NCBI RefSeq assembly: GCF_000205165.1
Contig: NZ_GL883869.1
Coordinates: 1 to 64,000 of the forward strand
Direction: 5' to 3'
DNA length: 64,000 bases
Origin: Paraprevotella xylaniphila YIT 11841
GTDB taxonomy: Bacteria > Bacteroidota > Bacteroidia > Bacteroidales > Bacteroidaceae
Position 1 is the stretch's first letter. Each line of letters starts with the position of its first letter. The notes beneath the pieces are model-generated. The model was not told the DNA's origin and made no database searches. It saw only the letters and a program-made list of their open reading frames with translations. This document shows, one piece after another, positions 28,208 through 38,792 of this stretch. The translations under genes and the position numbers were made by a program.

Positions 28208-30130
28208 ATGAAAAAACAATTCATTTCTTTGTGCATGTTGTGGTTGGCCACCTCGGGATGGGCCTCGCCACACACTTACAAACTATGGTCGCCCGACCGC
28301 AATTACGAGTTCACCTTTACGCAAGAGGATTCGGACGGTGCAACCCGGCTGTCCTACACCTTATCATACAAGGGAAAAAAGATTATAGGGAAATCAGACC
28401 TGGGAGTAGACATAGAAAACAAATTATTGGAAAGTGCCCTCGACATTCCTAACGCCCCTTGCAAGCAGTGGGGCGACAACTTGGCTTTTATCGGGGTGGA
28501 TTCTGCCGAACACAAAGAGACATGGAAACCTTTATATGGCGAACGGGCAGAAATCCCAGACCATTACCGCAGCCTGTGTGTCAAGTTCAGGAAAGGAGAA
28601 GCCCCTTCGGAAAAAGCACCGGACGGTTATGACCGTTCCCGTACTTATTTCATGAACGTGGAAGTGAGGGCTTACAACGAAGGTGTGGCCTTCCGCTACC
28701 ACTTCCCCTCCACCACCAACGGGCTGTTCCTGCATATCACCAAGGAACTGACCGAATTTGCCATGCCCGAAGGCACCATGGCCTACTATGAACCGTGGGC
28801 ACAAGCCCCCATCACATTGCTGCCGCTAAAGGGATGGGACGGAGAAAGCGAACGCCCCTTGACCATGAAGCTGCCGGACGGATTGACCGTGTCCTTGGGC
28901 GAAGCCCGCATGCGCGATTATGTGCGTACCAAATTCGGACTTTCCCCCTCCCGGCCGAACACCGTCACGGCCAACATGTATGACTGCGCGGATGTCATCT
29001 CGCCCTACGATACGCCTTGGCGCGTCATCATGGCGGCAGAACGCCCCGTAGATTTGATTGCCCACAACCATATCTACCTGAACCTGAACGATCCCTGTGC
29101 GCTGCAAGGAGACCTTTCATGGATTAAACCCGGCAAGGCATTCCGCTGTGGGTTAAAACAAAAAGACGCGTTGGCGGCTGTGGATTTCGCAGCCGAACGA
29201 GGCCTGCAATACATAGAACTGGATGCCGGATGGTATGGGCCGGAGATGTTCATGAGCAGTGACGCCACAAAAGTGGCCGAAGGTAAGGATCTGGATTTCA
29301 AAGCGCTTTGCGACTATGCGGCCACAAAAGGCATCGGCGTATGGGTTTACGTGAACCAACGCGCCCTGATTCAACAATTAGACGACATACTTCCCCTTTA
29401 TAAAAAATGGGGCATCAAAGGCATCAAGTTCGGTTTCGTACAGGTGGGCAACCAGTTCTGGACCATCTGGTTGCATAACGCCGTACGCAAATGCGCGGAT
29501 TATGGCATCATGGTGGACATACATGACGAGTACCGCCCCACGGGATTGAGCCGCACCCTGCCCAACCTGATGACCCAGGAAGGCATAGCCGGTAACGAAA
29601 CCATGCCCGACGCACGGCACAACACCACCTTACCCTTCACGCGTTTCCTTGCCGGACCGGCAGACTACACGCCTTGTTACTTCAACAACCGGGTAAAAGC
29701 CACACACGGCCACCAATTGGCCATGCCTGTGGTGTATTACAGTCCCATCACTTTCCTCTATTGGTACGACACGCCCCAACTCTACCGAGGCGAAAAGGAA
29801 CTGGACTTCTGGAAACACGTACCGACCACATGGGACGAGACCTACCCGATAGACGGGCAAATCGGTGAGTACGTAGCCATCGCACGGCGCAGCGGACAAA
29901 AATGGTTTGTGGGAGTCATGAACGGTATGGACGCACGGACACTCTCGTTACCCACGGAGTTCCTGCAACGGGGAAAGAAGTATGTGGTGACACTTTACGA
30001 GGATGACCCTGATTTGGACACACGTACCAAGGTTGCCACCAGACAAAAGACCATCAAAGGCGGCCAGTCCCTCAAACTAGAATTGCAAGCTTCCGGCGGG
30101 GCGGCCATGGAAATAGAAAAAGCCCCATAA
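28208..30130 (+). CDS. GH97 family glycoside hydrolase (SusB-type fold)
   Basis: A 640-residue exported enzyme with signal peptide MKKQFISLCMLWLATSGWAS. It has the N-terminal GH97 super-sandwich (KLWSPDRNYEFTFTQ), the TIM barrel with YIELDAGWYGPEMF and MVDIHDEYRPTGLSRTLPN, and the small C-terminal beta domain. Known members are calcium-dependent alpha-glucosidases (inverting) or alpha-galactosidases (retaining, Asp nucleophile). The Asp residues 437 and 440 in VDIHDEY are candidates for the retaining type, but I cannot decide. The ATG at 28208 is chosen over 28148 because the longer frame would run through the regulatory element. Confidence 0.9.
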   Translation: MKKQFISLCMLWLATSGWASPHTYKLWSPDRNYEFTFTQEDSDGATRLSYTLSYKGKKIIGKSDLGVDIENKLLESALDIPNAPCKQWGDNLAFIGVDSAEHKETWKPLYGERAEIPDHYRSLCVKFRKGEAPSEKAPDGYDRSRTYFMNVEVRAYNEGVAFRYHFPSTTNGLFLHITKELTEFAMPEGTMAYYEPWAQAPITLLPLKGWDGESERPLTMKLPDGLTVSLGEARMRDYVRTKFGLSPSRPNTVTANMYDCADVISPYDTPWRVIMAAERPVDLIAHNHIYLNLNDPCALQGDLSWIKPGKAFRCGLKQKDALAAVDFAAERGLQYIELDAGWYGPEMFMSSDATKVAEGKDLDFKALCDYAATKGIGVWVYVNQRALIQQLDDILPLYKKWGIKGIKFGFVQVGNQFWTIWLHNAVRKCADYGIMVDIHDEYRPTGLSRTLPNLMTQEGIAGNETMPDARHNTTLPFTRFLAGPADYTPCYFNNRVKATHGHQLAMPVVYYSPITFLYWYDTPQLYRGEKELDFWKHVPTTWDETYPIDGQIGEYVAIARRSGQKWFVGVMNGMDARTLSLPTEFLQRGKKYVVTLYEDDPDLDTRTKVATRQKTIKGGQSLKLELQASGGAAMEIEKAP

Positions 30131-30160
30131 GAAGCATCCATTTTTTGCCAATACTAAAAA

Positions 30161-30188
30161 CCGGGGATGCCGTTCTTGGCATCCCCGG
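30161..30188. terminator. Bidirectional terminator between convergent genes
   Basis: Perfect 11-bp stem CCGGGGATGCC (30161-30171) and GGCATCCCCGG (30178-30188) with a 6-nt loop. On the - strand five T follow directly, so it mainly ends the 34078-30212 gene; it may also end the GH97 transcript. Confidence 0.75.
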
Positions 30189-30211
30189 AATATTTGTACT
30201 TGTTACCCTCG

Positions 30212-33200
30212 TCAATGTACCACAACCTTCTTACCATTTACAATGTAAATTCCCGGACGGGTAGGATTCGAAATGGCACGCCCCGAAAGGTCATAGGTTC
30301 CTTGCATTCCTTCAACCACCGTGTCTGCCTCCACATCATTGATGCCGGTCACATCATCTTCGGTCACGTTACTTCCGTAATAGAAAAGGCTAAAATTATC
30401 GAACACAATCCAGTCGGAAGGAACCACCTTGGTGTTTTTCAAGCCCACTTTCATGTCTTCTACATCTTTCTTGATTTCTACGACAAGCGTATTGTCGTAA
30501 AGATGTTCCTCCATATAATCGACAGCTGCGGCCACATTATTAGGGATATACAAATCCTGCGTCAAGACCTGAGAAGCCGTTCCCAACTTTTTCTCTTGTC
30601 CTCCTGCCATGATATTGTTAATCAGGGAAGACTTGTTATATAAATAAACAGCTGCGGCCACGTTGTCAATGCCGGAAACATAATCCTTACCGACTTGGGA
30701 ATAGGCACCCGGACGTTCAAAACCCTGTACCCCGACACGATACACCCCTTTGGGCATTTGTTTCAACGTCTGATACATGTCGAACGTCGAAGAAGTATTG
30801 CACAGCCCGTTCGTGAAAAGAAGCACGTCGGCTTGAGCGCATTCCCAACCATCGAGGCTTTCCATACCGGCATTGTCAATCAGGAAAGAGAGGTCGTAGG
30901 CCGACAGGTTGTCAAGCACCGTGTTCGCCATGAACGAAGTGATGCCCGTGTACATCTCGCGGATGGCACCATCCAGTTCTTCTACGGTTGTAAGCTTGTC
31001 CACTGCCGCTTCCATCTTTTGGGTCAAGGCCGTGAAGCTACCGGAAGCATCGTCCGTGGCATCATGATGCGGAACGTCCATCATCTCCTTGGCACCGGCC
31101 ACATAACGGCGCAGCTTCTCACGGTTCAAAGCCACTTTACCTTCGTCCACCAAACGCAACTGGTCGGCCGTGAGGATGACCCAACGTTGGTTGGCTGCCG
31201 CATTACTGAAATCCTGCGAAGAAGCCGTCTTTATCTCTCCGTCTGCCTCGGCCTGCAATGCCGGAGGAGTCTCAATCCTACGCTTGCCTTCGCATATCCA
31301 ATACCCCTTGGTATTAATGGAATGTTCACCCGCTCCCAAAATAACCGGAACACGGCCTCTCATCAGGTGGAAACTTTCATTCTCTCCGGGTTCGGCCACT
31401 TCGGCGGTCTTGATGGTACCGCTTTTGAAAGTAAAATACTTACCCGACTTGGCATTGCGCAACAGGTAATAGCATGTCTGGGGTTGGAATACAAGATACC
31501 AGGCGTAGGCATCGTCACCAACCAATTCGTCCGTAGAAACAGCACGATAAGCCAACGTGCCGTCCGCATTCTCTGTCAGGTAAGCCGTTCCGCGTCCGTA
31601 AGCCTCATCTTCGTTCGTGATATAGTATTTGACATCATCCTCGCTCTCGAATATATAATAAGGAGTGGGCGAACCACCGGAAGGAGGCAAGCCGTCTACC
31701 CCCAGTCCAAACGTCTGCAAGGCATTGGCGATATAAAGCAAACGCGTGCCATTGTCCGCACCGGCTCCGTTGATGCCGAAAGGCCCCATGTGCATGCCAT
31801 CACCGTTACACAAATCCTGTCCGTTGGTCAAAAACTCCACAATAAGGTTGGCCAAGTCACCTTGCCACCATACACCGGACTGGATTTTAGGCATTTTGGT
31901 GGGATACAAACCCTGCCACTTGGTAGATGCCTTGAGTTCTTCATACCACCAACGTCCGTGTTGACCTACTCCCACACCATGATTGGATTCATGCATTACC
32001 GTTCCAGTGCGTTGGTATGCAGGGTTAGGTCCTACCGACATCCATCCCCCATAACTACATTCTGCCGTCGGAGTGCCGGCACCAAAAGACACTGTAATCC
32101 CATAATCCCGTATGCTCGTCCATTTGTTGTAGTAATCCATCGCCTCGCGACACGCATTACTAATCCGTTCGTTATCTGCCGGTTCCCCATTGTTGGCATA
32201 ACTCCAAGTACAGTTCCCCATGGGAAGCGTTATGATTTTGCGCACTTCACCGTATCCCACAGCATTACCCTGTGTCATGGCAAAAGCACGTACATAATAT
32301 ACTGTGGCCGGTTCCAAAGGTTCCATGATATAAATGAGACCGGGATAGTTCAACACTTGCTCCCCTTCGGTCACATAATTGTCTGCCAAAGTCGGTTCTT
32401 TGTGGGTGGCCCAACAATAGCCCTGCAACTTGATGTCCTTCTCTTCCATGCCATTCACGGTGACACGTCCCAAAGCTCCGACGGCACCACGGGGAATGAA
32501 ACTCGATGTCACCACCCCCGGCACATCACCCGAAGGATTGGCCGCATAATACAGCAATTCTGCTTGAGCCAACTCCTTGACCAACAATTCTATTTCTTCC
32601 CTTGTACTCTTGGCCGCCTTGTAAAGCCCGTCAGCCTTGTCGATGGCCGCCTTCAGCCCGTCCGCGCCGTTAGCCAATCCTTCGGCAAGCACCTTCTCCG
32701 ACTTTTGGATGGCTTCCAAGAAGAAAGCATAATCCCCCACACTGGTTTGCGAGGCATTGATTGCCGCACGCAAAACGGCTGCATAACCCGCGATGTCTTC
32801 CACCTCAGTCACAGCCTTGGCTTCTTTCACGGCCTTCGTCAGCGCGGCAAGACTGTCGGCATGCTGGTAGGAAGCGAGCAACGCTTCTCCTTCCTGTATC
32901 ATCTGCTTGAACTCCGCAAACTGGACATCGGCATCGAATCCCGTATAATAAATATGGAAATCATCAAAAGCCACTTTGTCTCCGGTACATCCTATTGTGT
33001 TCACTCCTATTTGAGCCTGATTGTCCACTACCACGAAATCGAGCGTGTACTGAGCTGTTCGGTTCAGTTCTTTCTTCGCATTGTTGGCATACACATAAGC
33101 ACCACTCTGTACAATGGCCGGATTACTTTCCAGAATGTTTTGAGCCGACAATGTAAGCCGGTAGTTCCCGTTGGGCAATTCTACAAACTGGTAGATGTCA

Positions 33201-34078
33201 GCATCCGGCACTTTTGCCCCACCATTCCAAATCTCACAATAATAGGAACCGCTCTTCAGCACAAAAACGTCATTGCCTTGGGTGCCGAACCCAGTAGACA
33301 CCCATCCCTTGGTATCGTCCTCAAAATCTGGATTCAACATATTGGAAGTCATTTCCAACGGTTCTTCGGGTGAAGCCAACGCAAGCCGGTAATTATAAAT
33401 GGCAGCCTTCAATGCAGCATACACCTCGGTCACATCCTTAGTAGAAGTCCCGTCTACCACAGCTTTCCCGTCAGCCAAAGCGGCATCGAGCACTTTCTGT
33501 TCGGGTGTGTCAAGATGCTTGTCGATACTCTCGGCTTCTGTGATAAGTTTGCCCACCTCTTCACGAAAAACTTCATAAGTCTCTTCCGTTGGTTCTTCAA
33601 GAGTCAAGTGAAAATCATCCACACATACGTAATTCCCCGTTGCCCCTTGTACAAGGAGACCAATCTCCAATGTACCATCTACCGTCGTAGTCTTCACGTC
33701 ATATTTTCCCGGCAAATTAATTTCGGTTTTGTCGTCATTGGCATACAACCACACCCCTGTCTGTTTGGCATCGGCATCATTCTGTTGGATGTTCTGCGCG
33801 ACCACGCTCACCGTATAAGTACCCGCAGGCAAATCGGTTAACACCTGCTCGACACTGCCATCCGCCACCCGGCTTCCGGCTCCACTCCAGGTCTCGACAT
33901 AATAATCGCCCACCTTCAAAGGGAAGTCGCTATTTCCTTGGCGTCCCATCCTACTGATTTCCCAACCGGTAGCTTCCTCCTCGAAGCCGGGATTGACAAT
34001 GCGCTCCGTCATGTCCGTCTGTGCATGCAGCGACAAGGCCACGCACATGAAGAGAGATAGAAAGAATTGTTTTTTCAT
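30212..34078 (-). CDS. Giant exported multidomain protein with zincin-like HESNH motif
   Basis: A 1,288-residue protein with signal peptide MKKQFFLSLFMCVALSLHA. Two similar N-terminal jelly-roll modules (NPGFEEEATGWE near residue 29 and NPDFEDDTKGW near residue 250, each ending in VDDFHLT or FDDFHIY) are separated by helical linkers with coiled-coil character. A fibronectin-like segment follows, then a probable metallopeptidase core: M695-H696-E697-S-N-H700-GVGVG-Q-H707, which is HExxH plus a third His at a spacing one residue longer than the classical metzincin motif. After a further carbohydrate-module-like region the C terminus is YDLSGRAISNPTRPGIYIVNGKKVVVH, a sorting-type tail. It may cut glycoproteins or host or dietary protein attached to the glycan; this is inference. 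Confidence 0.65.
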   Translation of the reverse strand: MKKQFFLSLFMCVALSLHAQTDMTERIVNPGFEEEATGWEISRMGRQGNSDFPLKVGDYYVETWSGAGSRVADGSVEQVLTDLPAGTYTVSVVAQNIQQNDADAKQTGVWLYANDDKTEINLPGKYDVKTTTVDGTLEIGLLVQGATGNYVCVDDFHLTLEEPTEETYEVFREEVGKLITEAESIDKHLDTPEQKVLDAALADGKAVVDGTSTKDVTEVYAALKAAIYNYRLALASPEEPLEMTSNMLNPDFEDDTKGWVSTGFGTQGNDVFVLKSGSYYCEIWNGGAKVPDADIYQFVELPNGNYRLTLSAQNILESNPAIVQSGAYVYANNAKKELNRTAQYTLDFVVVDNQAQIGVNTIGCTGDKVAFDDFHIYYTGFDADVQFAEFKQMIQEGEALLASYQHADSLAALTKAVKEAKAVTEVEDIAGYAAVLRAAINASQTSVGDYAFFLEAIQKSEKVLAEGLANGADGLKAAIDKADGLYKAAKSTREEIELLVKELAQAELLYYAANPSGDVPGVVTSSFIPRGAVGALGRVTVNGMEEKDIKLQGYCWATHKEPTLADNYVTEGEQVLNYPGLIYIMEPLEPATVYYVRAFAMTQGNAVGYGEVRKIITLPMGNCTWSYANNGEPADNERISNACREAMDYYNKWTSIRDYGITVSFGAGTPTAECSYGGWMSVGPNPAYQRTGTVMHESNHGVGVGQHGRWWYEELKASTKWQGLYPTKMPKIQSGVWWQGDLANLIVEFLTNGQDLCNGDGMHMGPFGINGAGADNGTRLLYIANALQTFGLGVDGLPPSGGSPTPYYIFESEDDVKYYITNEDEAYGRGTAYLTENADGTLAYRAVSTDELVGDDAYAWYLVFQPQTCYYLLRNAKSGKYFTFKSGTIKTAEVAEPGENESFHLMRGRVPVILGAGEHSINTKGYWICEGKRRIETPPALQAEADGEIKTASSQDFSNAAANQRWVILTADQLRLVDEGKVALNREKLRRYVAGAKEMMDVPHHDATDDASGSFTALTQKMEAAVDKLTTVEELDGAIREMYTGITSFMANTVLDNLSAYDLSFLIDNAGMESLDGWECAQADVLLFTNGLCNTSSTFDMYQTLKQMPKGVYRVGVQGFERPGAYSQVGKDYVSGIDNVAAAVYLYNKSSLINNIMAGGQEKKLGTASQVLTQDLYIPNNVAAAVDYMEEHLYDNTLVVEIKKDVEDMKVGLKNTKVVPSDWIVFDNFSLFYYGSNVTEDDVTGINDVEADTVVEGMQGTYDLSGRAISNPTRPGIYIVNGKKVVVH

Positions 34079-34163
34079 TGTGGTTAATTTTAAAAATTAG
34101 AAATCAAGATAATTATTGGTGCTCCTTCTCATTTTGATAAAAGAAACCGGATTACCTTGTTAC

Positions 34164-34171
34164 AAAGGTAA
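34164..34171 (-). promoter_or_regulatory. -7 box upstream of the zincin-like gene
   Basis: TACCTTTG on the - strand (34171-34164), about 86 nt before the start codon. A convincing -33 box is not seen. This gene lacks the 31-bp PUL element. Confidence 0.4.
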
Positions 34172-34239
34172 GGGAAAGCCTCAACCAATACATTGAATTA
34201 TATCGACAAAGAATAGCACTTTACCACCCATTCTTACAT

Positions 34240-36143
34240 TTATCTCATATCCCCCATGCAAACCTTCAATGAACGGCATCGCCTACCGTTGTCACTCCAA
34301 CGCAAGACAAATACCCCACGCCCCGGCAGGTGTATTTCCGTCTTGCCCCATCTGTCACCCAACATACTGCAAAGGCTACCATCAGCCGAATATAGCCGTA
34401 AATCGAGCAATGCCCCGTCTGCCCACAGACGAAGCACGCTCCCATGTACATCATAACGCACATCAGCAACGGTTTGTATTGATGGCACTCCCGTAACAAA
34501 GTTTTCCAGTTCTTCCACACTACGGAATGTTTTAACCCAAGCCACACGATAAACATCATTCACTAATCCCGCCACTTTCAAACCGAACCGCGAAAGTTCC
34601 CATAGGTCTTCACTGCCCAACCGGTTATCCGCACCGAAATTTCTCGTGCGGAGGTCGCAATAATACACGTCGTCCCCGATACGACCGGTCCACTTACCGT
34701 AACCGTTGCCGAAAGGCCCGCGTTCCGTGTCCACCGCAATCCGGTCAGGTTCCGCGCCGTCCACCTTGATGGCAAACACAGGCCAGTTACGCCCATCAAG
34801 CAAAGTCTTTCCCGTCAACTTGATGTCCCCGCGATAGGAACGTCAGACTGCTTGGCACAATGCACCACCATACACCCGTCATCCACAGCAAGCTCCACGC
34901 CGGAAGTCACAGCCGTCCATCCGGCCACCGTCGCATCCGCACGGGCAAAGTCTTCATCCAAATGTCCCAGACCTTCGGGAGCAGGCAACGGAGCAGCCTC
35001 ATAGAACAATAAAGACCCGCAATCACCTTCGGGATTGAAACCCTCAGGACGGAACTTCTCCAATAACTCCTCCGTATAGGGCATTTCCAACCCACGGCGA
35101 TGGACATAATGGTTGAATGGAGCCTCGAAGATGGGACGTATCACCCCTCGTCCTTTTTCCGATATGACCGGCCAGTTGCTGTATTTTCCTGTCACATCTT
35201 TCCATACCTTGTAAGGGACATCGTAGCCCAAATTGTAACGTGCCACATACTCGCACCCTTTCAAGAAACGGTTGTCCAACAACCCATAAAGGTCATCTCC
35301 CTGATGCCAAGCTACCTCACACACCATCGCCATGGCCGACAGTCCCAACATGCTATGCTGTTGGTCACGCCCGCTCTCCTGAAGCTGTCCGGTCTCACCG
35401 TCGATATAGTTCCGAATCGTGCCGTTATCCTCTCCGTTCAGGTAGAAATCCTTTGCCCGGTCATACATTTCCCTGTCATCCGTCAGGATGGCTGTTGCCA
35501 TATAAGCCTTCGTCACGATCAAGCCCCAATTTCCGTTGGTACAGGCCGGCATGGCATAAAAATCGTCCATTGCCCGCTGAAAATGTTCCTTCAACATAGC
35601 CACGACGTTTTCAATCTCGGTCCCAGGGATTCCGGAGTCCGTATGCTTCAGTATTTCCAAGGCACTGGCTATCTTAAATCCTTCCAAGCCTGCCAAAAGC
35701 ATGCGGTCGTTCGATTCTGGTATTCCTTGCAAGGTAGAAGCATAAGCCGAAAGGATATCCATCGATTTACGGGCATACATCCGGTTGTCCGTCAACACCC
35801 ACATCAGGGCATCCTCGTAGGCCGCACTGAAATCCGAACTCATCCCATTCGAGGTGTACTTGTAATCCGGATGGTCGCGCGAAATATAAGGGTAAGGGCC
35901 GTTCATTTTATATGCCTCTCCTACTCGGGGCGAAGATTTCAATAATAGAAAACCTTCATACACAGGATAAGCCCGACGAGCAATATAGTCTTTCATTCGG
36001 GACACGCTCTCCTTCGTGACAACGATACCGGGGTGGACAAACGACTTTTCGCCATTTTCCTCTAATCCGGCACTTTCTGCCTTCATGCCCCAAACACTGA
36101 GTAAGACCAATAACAAGCCACGCAAAAAATGTCTGTGTGTCAT
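34240..36143 (-). pseudogene. Alginate_lyase-type (PF05426-like) protein gene split by a frameshift
   Basis: The first frame (start at 36143, signal peptide MTHRHFLRGLLLVLLSVWGM) runs to a TGA at 34815 and covers an (alpha/alpha) lyase-type domain with ALMWVLTDNRMYARKSMDIL, TNGNWGLI and QESGRDQQHSMLGL. The next frame (to 34240) has no ATG start and begins exactly where the first loses sense. Adding one base near the TTCC at about 34836-34842 joins SDVP to YRGDIKLTGKTLLDG and restores one protein of about 634 residues. The C-terminal module ends with a VAWVKTFRSVEELENF motif also seen in the 57812-60430 protein. Start 36143 is preferred over 36185, which lacks a signal peptide at the N terminus. 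Confidence 0.65.
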
Positions 36144-36181
36144 ATCATATCTTTTATTTACTGTTCCACAAATTCCGTACC

Positions 36182-38779
36182 TCATGGCAAAACCAACTTT
36201 TTACCGTCCACCACATAGATTCCGCCCGGCAAGGCCACGCGCCAATCCGGCCCGGAGGTATCCACCGGCACGCGAGTACCGTCTATACGGTAAACGGCAG
36301 GAGAACCTTCACATTCCATTGATATGCGAGGCACAGTAAGAGGAGTATCTTTCAAATCCTCACCATAGCGTGCCATCAACTCTTCCAAGGTATAAAAGCC
36401 AATGTCATCTATTCTCGTGTCTTTATACAGCGACTCTCCATTCACGGCAAAGCACAAACCTTTCAATGTGTAAGCCTCCACGCCTTCCGCATAGCAATCC
36501 CCCAATAAAGGCTCGATACGGCGGTTGGCAGAAGAATCCAACTGCCAGACGAACAACTGTTCGTCTCCGCCCGCTCCGCATCCTTTCACGGAATAGGTTG
36601 CCGCCTGCCCGCTCGTACTGGCCTTCGTCTCGTCATCCATTCCTCCGGGTAACCGATAGGTTGCTTCTTGGAACGCCACCATGTTCAAGTTCACACCATG
36701 GATAGCCAAGTACAATTTATCCGAAGTTATATGATATGCCATAGGTTCGCCCACCACGGTAAAAGTCGGTACAAGTTCACTTGCATAACGATTGGAAACC
36801 AAAAGTTTGTCACTCTGGTCTGTCAGAATTTCCCCTTTCCCTATAGGAGTAGAATAATCACGGGAGTTCCACACATAATCGGTTTCTTCCGAAGGACGGG
36901 CTGTCTCCTCCACACGGATAGAACGCAGACGGACTGCATTATCCGTTCCTTTTACGGTCATACGCAACACACTGGCACCCGCACGAAGCCTCAACACACC
37001 TAACTCATGTTCTTGGAATCCTTGTCCCACAGGCAATTCGCCCCCAACAGCCGTGCCATTATCCACTGCGGCATACAGTGCGCCTCCAACTACCGACACC
37101 TCAGCATCGGCCCAAATGCGATAATACCCGTCTTTGGCTACGGTAAAACTATAGTTCATCCATTCACCATCTTCCATCCCGGTTACGACATAGCTATCGC
37201 CTACCGTTTCTATTTCCACGGTACCGTCCGTACGATACAACTTACATTTTTCCGTGCCTTTGTCATGGTAAGTCAGCCCTTCACCGTTTGCGGCCAAACT
37301 ATAGAAGTCATAATCCACGGCCCGTATCGTTCCAGGCAAGGCCGGAAGCCCAGACACATGCCGACCATCCACAAACGTCCCGCCATCTCCGGCCATCCAA
37401 ACCGTACGGTAATCCAACAAACCTCCGGGCATGCTGCCATCCTCCGCCTTCTTCACATCGAAAGCACGCTGTACCCAAAGCAAACTATCTGCCGGTAATC
37501 CCATACGTACCTTATATTGCATCCACATCGTACCGGGACTGTGAAACTGCTTCCCTCTCGTCCAATCCGTTTGGTTTCCTTCCGACCATGGATTGATTTT
37601 CAGGCCCTCCCAACGGGCACAACGCGCCATGCGGCGGATGAATTGCCCATTCTCCACCGTTGGCTCAAAAAGTTCTTCTTCCGGCCAATACTTGTTCTTC
37701 ATCTGTTCACGGTTATACCAACCGTAGTTGTACTTGGCTGCATAAGTGATGCCCTGCAAGATTCGCCCGCCGTAGGCAGAAAACACGTCATCGCCTTGGT
37801 TCCATGCCGTACGGGCAATGTCCACCATATTACACATGCCGTCCATGATATGCCCTTGGTCACGCGAAGCCTCCTGACACTGGCCGTTCTCCCAAATCCA
37901 ATACTTCAACTCATCGTCATAACCATAGTCTTTCTCCTCGCCCACCGTAATCTTGCTTGCGTCATATAAGATATAGTATTCATCATTCACGTGTGACTGA
38001 ACACCGTGCGGTATTTTCGGCCCTTTAGGATAAGGCAGGTCATCCTGACGATGGGACAGACTCAACAATTTTCGGTAAGCCCGCTCGTAAATGGTATCGT
38101 TGTCCAAATAGATACCCATGGCCATCAGGGTACGCAAACCATACAAGCCTTGGTTGCCATGTCGTCCCGGATCACCTTGAAAAATATTCCAATACACCGT
38201 CACACGGTTTTCCAACGTGTCGGATGAGGAGTATTTGGCATAATAATCTTCCACTGTACTATATCCGGGACTCACCAGGAAATCCTTGAACCCCTGTTGG
38301 TCTTCGGGTTTCCATCCCTCATAATCACGCAATAATTCGGCAGCCTCAATGAGCATGGTAGCCTTGGAAGCATCCAAGCAATTCGTCCCATAAGGTTTAA
38401 TACTACGTACGGGAGCATAGCGGTTCAGCACGGCCACGGCTTTGTCCGCATAGGACGTTTCATCCGTCAGCTTCCACATCATGGCATTATGGAAAGCCAC
38501 CTGTCCGAACTCATCCAACCACAAATTAGGATTATCCCAAATGACAGGCTGCCCTTCGTGGACAGGCAAAGGACGTTCATAGTCACGATAAGTCGTGTAA
38601 CGGCTTTCCTTGAATTCAAGGAAAGCCGAATAATAAGGTTCTTGACCGACATCCACCATGGCCCGCATCCTGTCGATGTCAGCCTGTGTATAGGATATGC
38701 CGGGATGCTTAAACACACGCTGCTGCCCCATGGCATTCAGTCCGGCCAGGCAAACGCACAATAATATCATCTTTTTCAT
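36182..38779 (-). CDS. Alginate_lyase-type (PF05426-like) exported enzyme with CBM-like and sorting domains
   Basis: An 865-residue protein; the start is set at the ATG at 38779, 7 nt after a clear GGAGG, giving signal peptide MKKMILLCVCLAGLNAMG. Residues to about 480 form the helical lyase-type domain (HNAMMWKLTDETSYADKAV, GRHGNQGLYGLRTLMAMG, QEASRDQGHIMDGM) and are a paralogue of the broken gene downstream. A CBM6-like sandwich follows (GEWMNYSFTVAKDGYYRIWA). The last 60 residues include YRIDGTRVPVD and GGIYVVDGKKLVLP, a sorting-type tail. It starts 13 nt after susD. Families with this fold (for example PL5, PL17 N-domain, PL38) cut alginate or glucuronan; the substrate here is not known. 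Confidence 0.78.
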   Translation of the reverse strand: MKKMILLCVCLAGLNAMGQQRVFKHPGISYTQADIDRMRAMVDVGQEPYYSAFLEFKESRYTTYRDYERPLPVHEGQPVIWDNPNLWLDEFGQVAFHNAMMWKLTDETSYADKAVAVLNRYAPVRSIKPYGTNCLDASKATMLIEAAELLRDYEGWKPEDQQGFKDFLVSPGYSTVEDYYAKYSSSDTLENRVTVYWNIFQGDPGRHGNQGLYGLRTLMAMGIYLDNDTIYERAYRKLLSLSHRQDDLPYPKGPKIPHGVQSHVNDEYYILYDASKITVGEEKDYGYDDELKYWIWENGQCQEASRDQGHIMDGMCNMVDIARTAWNQGDDVFSAYGGRILQGITYAAKYNYGWYNREQMKNKYWPEEELFEPTVENGQFIRRMARCARWEGLKINPWSEGNQTDWTRGKQFHSPGTMWMQYKVRMGLPADSLLWVQRAFDVKKAEDGSMPGGLLDYRTVWMAGDGGTFVDGRHVSGLPALPGTIRAVDYDFYSLAANGEGLTYHDKGTEKCKLYRTDGTVEIETVGDSYVVTGMEDGEWMNYSFTVAKDGYYRIWADAEVSVVGGALYAAVDNGTAVGGELPVGQGFQEHELGVLRLRAGASVLRMTVKGTDNAVRLRSIRVEETARPSEETDYVWNSRDYSTPIGKGEILTDQSDKLLVSNRYASELVPTFTVVGEPMAYHITSDKLYLAIHGVNLNMVAFQEATYRLPGGMDDETKASTSGQAATYSVKGCGAGGDEQLFVWQLDSSANRRIEPLLGDCYAEGVEAYTLKGLCFAVNGESLYKDTRIDDIGFYTLEELMARYGEDLKDTPLTVPRISMECEGSPAVYRIDGTRVPVDTSGPDWRVALPGGIYVVDGKKLVLP

Positions 38780-38792
38780 ACATCCTCCTTTT

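Noticed and set aside
30695-33373. 892-residue open frame on the + strand
   Set aside because: It is antisense to the zincin-like gene, lacks a signal or domain pattern, and has the low-complexity look (rich in R, H, I, T) of a mirror frame.
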